From the NCBI GenBank assembly GCA_963769045.1, contig CAVYKK010000013.1, positions 186,001 to 250,000 of the forward strand: a stretch of DNA of 64,000 bases. Reading direction: 5' to 3'. This document shows positions 59,620 through 64,000 of the stretch, in pieces. Each line of letters opens with the position of its first letter. Within the stretch, counting starts at the first letter, position 1. A program made the translations under genes and the position numbers. This DNA is from Methanocella_A sp963769045. Lineage in GTDB: Archaea > Halobacteriota > Methanocellia > Methanocellales > Methanocellaceae. The notes under the pieces were generated by a model. The model was not told the DNA's origin and searched no databases. It saw only the letters and a program-made list of their open reading frames with translations.

Positions 59620-61125
59620 CTATTTTACAGCGGCCATGGGGGCGACCGGCTTTACTGCTGCCCTTACAGGCTCGTATTCGATGTGCCCTGCCCAGGTCGC
59701 CGGCGGGACAAGCGCGCAGTTATAAGAGTCGTACACGTCCTCGAAGCGGCTGCATTTGTCAGCGATGACCCGGATGTCTTCGATCCGGCCATCGTATAGC
59801 GAATACTTCCGGGGATGCAGCGCATACTTGAATACAGGTATCTTCCGATAGTCGAAGCCCATGATGCTACTGCAGACCGCGTCGATCTCCACCGGATTAT
59901 TGCCTGCGACAAGGACGCCGCATTTACGAGGCTCGGGTGTCATCGGCCCTTCTTTCTCCCCGGTAATGATGCCGTCGACTATCACGAAGAGCTTCCGCTG
60001 TTGCGTGTCCCGCATGATGCCTTCTTTATCGGCATACATGAGTATCTTGTTCATATCGGTGATGGTGCGGGGCAGCGTATCGTTACCGGGCCAGCTTCCC
60101 TGCAGGCATGGATCGTGGAAGGGTGCAAGCTTTTTGGACAGGATGAGTGCCGCGCTGACCGCCCTCATCGGCAGGATGAGCAGCATGTTATCAGTGGCGA
60201 CCATCTCCTCTTTCAGGCGGGCGAAGGTGTCCTTTCGCAGGTCCTTCCGGATATACTCGTCGCCGCCCGCCTCGGCAGGCCCGGCGCGGTGGTGGGGTAA
60301 CCAGTCTTTCGCCCCGTTGATGCCGATCATGTTCTTCAGCGCACAAGTAATACCGGATTTTGCATGGGTCTTTAGTTTTGGCAGGCTGATGACCACGTCG
60401 GCGTCCAGGACGCTGGCGGAGATGCAATACTCGTTCTTCTCCCGGTTATGGTGCTTGATCATCTCGTTCGGGTCGTAGTCCGCGATGCGGAACTTGCCGC
60501 AGTCGTCCATGATACCGAAATGCTCCGAGTCCGATTTCAGGTCCGCTACTTTGTAGCCCAGGGGGTCGCCGGCCAGCTTCCGCACCTCGACGCCGCCGAG
60601 CTTCCGGTACCGTCCCCTGATCTTCATCAGGTTGAGCACGTCGACCTTCATGCCGTGCTTCAGGTAGTAGTCGGAGATCTCCCCGATGCCCGTGATGCGG
60701 ATCACCTCGAAAAAGTCGGTTTCCAGCTGAGGGGAATCGCCTATCGTCAGCTTTCCTTTGCCCTTCAGGGCGATGTACGCGTAGTCCAGGATGGCCCGGA
60801 TGACGCTGCCCTGGGTGATCAGGCACTCGACGCCCCCGGCAGGGTTCTTGTGCCCGACGAGGTTGGGCTTGATGAAGACATGATCGCCGGGCCGGACGAG
60901 GCCGTTTGGCATGCCGCCAACCGGAGCGCCCAGCGGGTTCCAGGAGGGATGCCCGAAGTTCTCCCGGTCCATGCCGAGATCGTACAGCAATTGCCGCACG
61001 GCCGCGTAAGCCTCGTTGCCCGGGCACAGGTCGCGGAACGGGTATTCGGGGTAAGCTTCCGGCGGGTGGAACGGCGCGTTGCGGCAGTAGTCAAGCTTTT
61101 CGTCCTTGATGATGGCGACGGTCAT
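59620..61125 (-). CDS. DUF362 family protein (unit 2 only)
   Basis: About 501 residues with the DUF362 pattern: VFIKPNLVGHKNPAG (about residues 80-94), LTIGDSPQ, and the conserved ISLPKLKTHAKSGITCALKN (about 247-266) followed by MIGINGAKDW. The C-terminal part has GPMTPEPRKCGVLVAGNNPV. DUF362 proteins are often fused to ferredoxins and linked to redox or cofactor chemistry, but this one has no 4Fe-4S motif. The ATG at 61125 is fixed by AGGAGGA about 7 bases upstream, so an in-frame start 16 codons earlier is not used. It is last in an operon of deacetylase, two FemAB-like genes and itself. Role in glycan modification is only suggested by context. Confidence 0.75.
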   Translation of the reverse strand: MTVAIIKDEKLDYCRNAPFHPPEAYPEYPFRDLCPGNEAYAAVRQLLYDLGMDRENFGHPSWNPLGAPVGGMPNGLVRPGDHVFIKPNLVGHKNPAGGVECLITQGSVIRAILDYAYIALKGKGKLTIGDSPQLETDFFEVIRITGIGEISDYYLKHGMKVDVLNLMKIRGRYRKLGGVEVRKLAGDPLGYKVADLKSDSEHFGIMDDCGKFRIADYDPNEMIKHHNREKNEYCISASVLDADVVISLPKLKTHAKSGITCALKNMIGINGAKDWLPHHRAGPAEAGGDEYIRKDLRKDTFARLKEEMVATDNMLLILPMRAVSAALILSKKLAPFHDPCLQGSWPGNDTLPRTITDMNKILMYADKEGIMRDTQQRKLFVIVDGIITGEKEGPMTPEPRKCGVLVAGNNPVEIDAVCSSIMGFDYRKIPVFKYALHPRKYSLYDGRIEDIRVIADKCSRFEDVYDSYNCALVPPATWAGHIEYEPVRAAVKPVAPMAAVK

Positions 61126-61136
61126 GTATATTCCTC

Positions 61137-62129
61137 CTATATCCAGGCCTTGATGACGTGGGCGAACATCCATTCTGCGATGGCGCCGACGGTGTTTTTC
61201 TGGTTCACCTGGAACTTCATCTCCAGCCCGGGGTTGAACTTGGACTTGAACGGCAGCACGCGCTGCGTGTCGGCGTCCGGTATCTCGAAGACCTTCATGC
61301 CCATGGCCTTTTCCATCTTGATCAGTTCCCAGAGCATGTACTCGTTGTAGTGCCCGCTGGCGCTGCCCAGCCAGAGGATGAACTTTCCCCGGTACTCGCA
61401 GATGAGGTGGGTGCCCACGATGGCCTCACCCTCGTAGAGGAAATAGAGCTTGATGTTCTCGGGATACGCGGCGAGTATCTCTTTCAGGTAGGACGGGTCC
61501 CCTGTCCGGTAGAACGACCGGCGGCCCCTGGCCTCGAAGCTTTCCCGCATGACCTTATAGTAGGTCTCGATATCGTCGGACTGCTTCATGACGAGGCCGC
61601 GGCTTTCGCAGTGCTTGATGTTCTTCTTGCACGTCGAGTCGAAGCCGGCCCAGATCTCCTCCAGCGGCTTCTCCAGGCTGATGGCGTACTCATAGGAGAC
61701 GTTGACGCCGTACTTCTGCCAGATGAACGGCCGGATGTCGTCGAAACACGGCTCGGTCAGCATGGTCACGTAGTTCGGGGCGATCTTTTTGATCTCGGCG
61801 GTAATCTCCGTGGCCACCTCGGCGAGGTATGCCTCTTTGCGCTTCTGCTTGAGCTTCCCGTACGTCGGCCCCATGACGAAGCTCAGGTACGGTATCAGCG
61901 TCTGCGGGGGAGGCGAGAACACGAGCTTCATGCCCCGGTACTTCCGCAGGTACAGGGGAAATACGCTGATCAGCTCGGCGCCCCGGTAGATGCCGTAGGG
62001 CAGCAGCCGGTAGCCGCTGTACTTCTCGACGATCTTCAGTATCTGCCACCTGTGGAAGATGGTGCCGTAGGGGGTCTCGTCCAGGAATTTGTCCCAGGCC
62101 GCCCCGTCCTCGATTAGCATCACTGTCAT
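61137..62129 (-). CDS. FemAB/GNAT-like acyltransferase (unit 2, second copy)
   Basis: About 330 residues, paralogous to the genes at 41163 and 62180: AWDKFLDETPYGTIFHRW at the N-terminus, FSPPP (about residue 74), the central YLKEILAAYPENIKLYFLY, and FKSKFNPGLEM near the C-terminus. STCKKNIKHCE in the middle matches the unit 1 protein better than its neighbour does. The ATG at 62129 has AGAGGAAA just upstream and aligns with the other copies; the in-frame start at 62222 would add a charged run read from the gap. Predicted to transfer an acyl or aminoacyl group to a glycan precursor. Confidence 0.75.
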   Translation of the reverse strand: MTVMLIEDGAAWDKFLDETPYGTIFHRWQILKIVEKYSGYRLLPYGIYRGAELISVFPLYLRKYRGMKLVFSPPPQTLIPYLSFVMGPTYGKLKQKRKEAYLAEVATEITAEIKKIAPNYVTMLTEPCFDDIRPFIWQKYGVNVSYEYAISLEKPLEEIWAGFDSTCKKNIKHCESRGLVMKQSDDIETYYKVMRESFEARGRRSFYRTGDPSYLKEILAAYPENIKLYFLYEGEAIVGTHLICEYRGKFILWLGSASGHYNEYMLWELIKMEKAMGMKVFEIPDADTQRVLPFKSKFNPGLEMKFQVNQKNTVGAIAEWMFAHVIKAWI

Positions 62130-62179
62130 ATTTTTCCTCTCACATTTTTCATCGCTGTCATCATTGTCATCATGCGGTC

Positions 62180-63193
62180 TCACGCGTGCCATTTTCTGCG
62201 TTTGATGTTCACGTAAGCCCACTCGGCCGCCTTGCCCAGCTCGTCCTTCCGGGTGGCGGCATAGGAAATCTCCAGCCGGGGGTTGTATTTGGACTTATAC
62301 TGCCACAGGCGCCGGTCGCCGCCGCCCTGTATCTCGTACTCGGTGCAGCCTTCCTCCAGCGCCTTCTTGAGCAGCGACCAGAGCATGTAGTCGTTGGCCC
62401 CGTTGATGCCGCCACTGCCGCCCAGCCGGGCGTTGCCCATCCACAGGGTCATGCGGCCCTTGTACACCGTAATCACAATCGAGGAGACGACCTCTTCGCC
62501 GTTGTACAGCGAGTACATTCTGACGTTGTCCGGGTACGCATCCAGCAGGTCTTTCAGGTATGCCGGGCCGGGGATGGGCGAGGTCAGGCCCTGCTCCGCA
62601 TATCGCCTGCTGACGATGGCGCAGAACTTTTCGGCGTCCGAGACCCGCCTTAGCTCCAGCTTCATCCCGTCGAGCTTCTTGATCGTCCGCCGGAGCGTCT
62701 GGTCGAAGCCATTCCGGATTTCCTCCGCGGGCTTATCCAGTCCGATGAAGTAGGTGAAGTTGGAGTGCTCGCTGTAGCCATTCCACTTGAACGGCCGGAT
62801 GTCCCGGAAGGCCGGCGGCATCTGGACGTAGACGAAGCTGGGAGACAGCTTTTTGATCTCGGCGCTCACCTCGTCCACGACTGTCTGCAGATGGCTTTCC
62901 CGGGTGCTCAGCTTCAACTCGTCATAGATGGCGCTCATAGTGGGACCGAGATAAGGAATGCACGAGCCCGGAGGCGGTGAGAAGACAGATTTCAGGATGA
63001 AGTCTTTCTTATAGAACACAGGGAAGAGCGACAGCAGCAGTTCCCCCTTATAGACCGCATATGGCAACAGTTTCCAGCCGGTATGCTTCTCGACAGCCTT
63101 CAGGAAGTCCCATTTGTGAAACAGCAGCCCGTACGGGCTCTCGTCGACAGTGCGGTCCCAGAGCTCGCGGTCTTCAATGATCGAAATAGCCAT
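62180..63193 (-). CDS. FemAB/GNAT-like acyltransferase (unit 2, first copy)
   Basis: A 337-residue protein with the same framework: MAISIIEDRELWDRTVDESP, FSPPPGSC (about residues 71-78), FDQTLRRTIKKLDG, YLKDLLDAYPDNVRMYSLY, and YKSKYNPRLEI. It follows the deacetylase-like gene with a 20-base overlap, as the unit 1 pair does with 11. Two such proteins in unit 2 against one in unit 1 indicate either a further duplication here or loss from unit 1. The acceptor and donor are unknown. Confidence 0.75.
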   Translation of the reverse strand: MAISIIEDRELWDRTVDESPYGLLFHKWDFLKAVEKHTGWKLLPYAVYKGELLLSLFPVFYKKDFILKSVFSPPPGSCIPYLGPTMSAIYDELKLSTRESHLQTVVDEVSAEIKKLSPSFVYVQMPPAFRDIRPFKWNGYSEHSNFTYFIGLDKPAEEIRNGFDQTLRRTIKKLDGMKLELRRVSDAEKFCAIVSRRYAEQGLTSPIPGPAYLKDLLDAYPDNVRMYSLYNGEEVVSSIVITVYKGRMTLWMGNARLGGSGGINGANDYMLWSLLKKALEEGCTEYEIQGGGDRRLWQYKSKYNPRLEISYAATRKDELGKAAEWAYVNIKRRKWHA

Positions 63194-64000
63194 TTTTCAT
63201 ACCCCATTTCCATATGTTCTCGCCGCTGGTAATCCAGGCGTTCTGCCGGCTGCAGTACTGCAGCAGCTTTGCGTACAGGCGTTTCCATGATTCGCGATAG
63301 GTAGCGGCGAAAATGTTGTTATGCCACAGGAGCGTGACCACGCCCCCGCAGGCCGCGGCATTGTCAATGATCCGCCGGGCGGTATACCAGGCCTCGTCGA
63401 ACGTCTTATCGCCCCAGAAGAGGCTCTCGTCCATGATCGCCAGCGGTATTTCTACGATGCCAACGGGTTTGCCCGTCGACAAACTGAACGGCCGGAACGG
63501 GTGGCACATGCCGTTGCGGAAGCCCGGGCGGTCGTTGTAGCCCAGCGTCGTGTCGTAGCCGAACCCGGCCTGCGCAAGGAGCTGCCAGGTGTCAGGGACC
63601 TTGAACGAGAGGTAGTGATTACGGTAGCCGTGTATCGGCCGGTTGACGACCTTCTCGATGCGCCGCTTCTCCTCTTTCATGGCTTCGAGGCTGCCGTAGG
63701 TGTAGTAACCGCCGTGCAGCCCTACCTCGCAGCCGCGGTCGACGATCTGGCCCAAGTCGCATTCCAGTTCGCCGACGTCATAGCGGAACCGGCGGATGTC
63801 TTCGCCGTTCGCCAGGAAGTAGAAGGAGGACTGGCCGCCGTACTCCTGCTCCAGCCCGATGATGTCCCTGAAGTTGCGGTACGGGCTGTGCTTTTTACCC
63901 AGCAGCTTCCAGGCGAACTGGCGACCGGCGCCTGCGACGTCGAGGCCTGCCATGCCGTAGGCTGCGGAGTAGAGCATGTGCTTTGCCGGCGGGTATACGT
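63174..64000 (-). CDS. Polysaccharide deacetylase-like protein (unit 2), 5' end beyond the window
   Basis: The C-terminal 275 residues of a paralog of the gene at 42178; the reading frame is still open at base 64000. There it reads VYPPAKHMLYSAAYG, matching VYPPLAHRAFSSFHY of the unit 1 protein just after the catalytic aspartates, so only the N-terminal part is missing. It keeps EVGLHGGYYTYG, YRNHYLSF, YDTTLGYNDRPGFRNG and VTLLWHNNIF. It is first in the operon with two FemAB-like genes and the DUF362 gene, and overlaps the first of them by 20 bases. Confidence 0.82.
   Translation of the reverse strand, partial: VYPPAKHMLYSAAYGMAGLDVAGAGRQFAWKLLGKKHSPYRNFRDIIGLEQEYGGQSSFYFLANGEDIRRFRYDVGELECDLGQIVDRGCEVGLHGGYYTYGSLEAMKEEKRRIEKVVNRPIHGYRNHYLSFKVPDTWQLLAQAGFGYDTTLGYNDRPGFRNGMCHPFRPFSLSTGKPVGIVEIPLAIMDESLFWGDKTFDEAWYTARRIIDNAAACGGVVTLLWHNNIFAATYRESWKRLYAKLLQYCSRQNAWITSGENIWKWGMKNGYFDH

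Overview
The window looks like a chromosomal segment of a methanogenic archaeon of the Methanocella type (Methanocellales). Direct signs of an archaeon are a thermosome subunit, an Orc1/Cdc6 initiator, a diadenylate cyclase of archaeal layout, GtrA and DUF1616 membrane proteins, TATA boxes about 25 bases before many starts, and several starts that appear leaderless. The genus is an inference from overall protein character, including the stand-alone LigD-type polymerase, and was not tested by a search. I recognised no tRNA, rRNA or CRISPR array.

Bases 1-31100 are mostly housekeeping and accessory genes: the 5' end of ilvD, moaA, an AlkD-like DNA repair gene, a Nif3/SWIM pair, a NifX-like gene, orc1/cdc6 with a perfect inverted repeat upstream, a polyferredoxin-like gene, trmO with an overlapping dUTPase, a PAS histidine kinase, a peroxiredoxin, a processive glycosyltransferase (frameshifted), a diadenylate cyclase, two GtrA genes, hisH (frameshifted) behind a PAPS-reductase fusion, a chagasin-like inhibitor, the thermosome, an AIM24 protein, an esterase, a LigD polymerase and the lysine operon dapL-lysA-dapF. 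A gene-free stretch at 12.7-13.9 kb holds a palindrome of about 580 bp with degenerate copies of its ends on both sides.

Bases 31200-64000 are one large cell-surface glycan locus, which I read as an old segmental duplication. Unit 1 (31.2-43.4 kb) and unit 2 (48.5-64 kb and beyond) carry the same genes in the same order and strands: DUF1616 membrane protein, beta-helix protein, second beta-helix protein with a Pro/Thr linker, flippase, large multi-pass membrane protein, a palindromic intergenic element, FemAB/GNAT-like acyltransferase, polysaccharide-deacetylase-like protein. Unit 2 additionally has a nucleotide-sugar dehydrogenase, a DUF362 protein and a second FemAB-like gene. Between the units lie a DUF354 protein, a family 2 glycosyltransferase (frameshifted), a thiolase and a DUF35/3-hydroxyacyl-CoA dehydrogenase fusion. 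A working model is that sugars are oxidised, assembled on a lipid, flipped and polymerised, de-N-acetylated and re-acylated, perhaps with a 3-hydroxyacyl group made on the spot. The beta-helix proteins would be the secreted partners.

The most unusual items are the duplicated locus; three beta-helix genes whose signal peptides appear to start at AUU or AUA; a three-fold tandem copy of the flippase initiation region that makes two 11-residue mini-ORFs; a family of about 200-bp elements with long terminal inverted repeats; and the giant palindrome at 13 kb.
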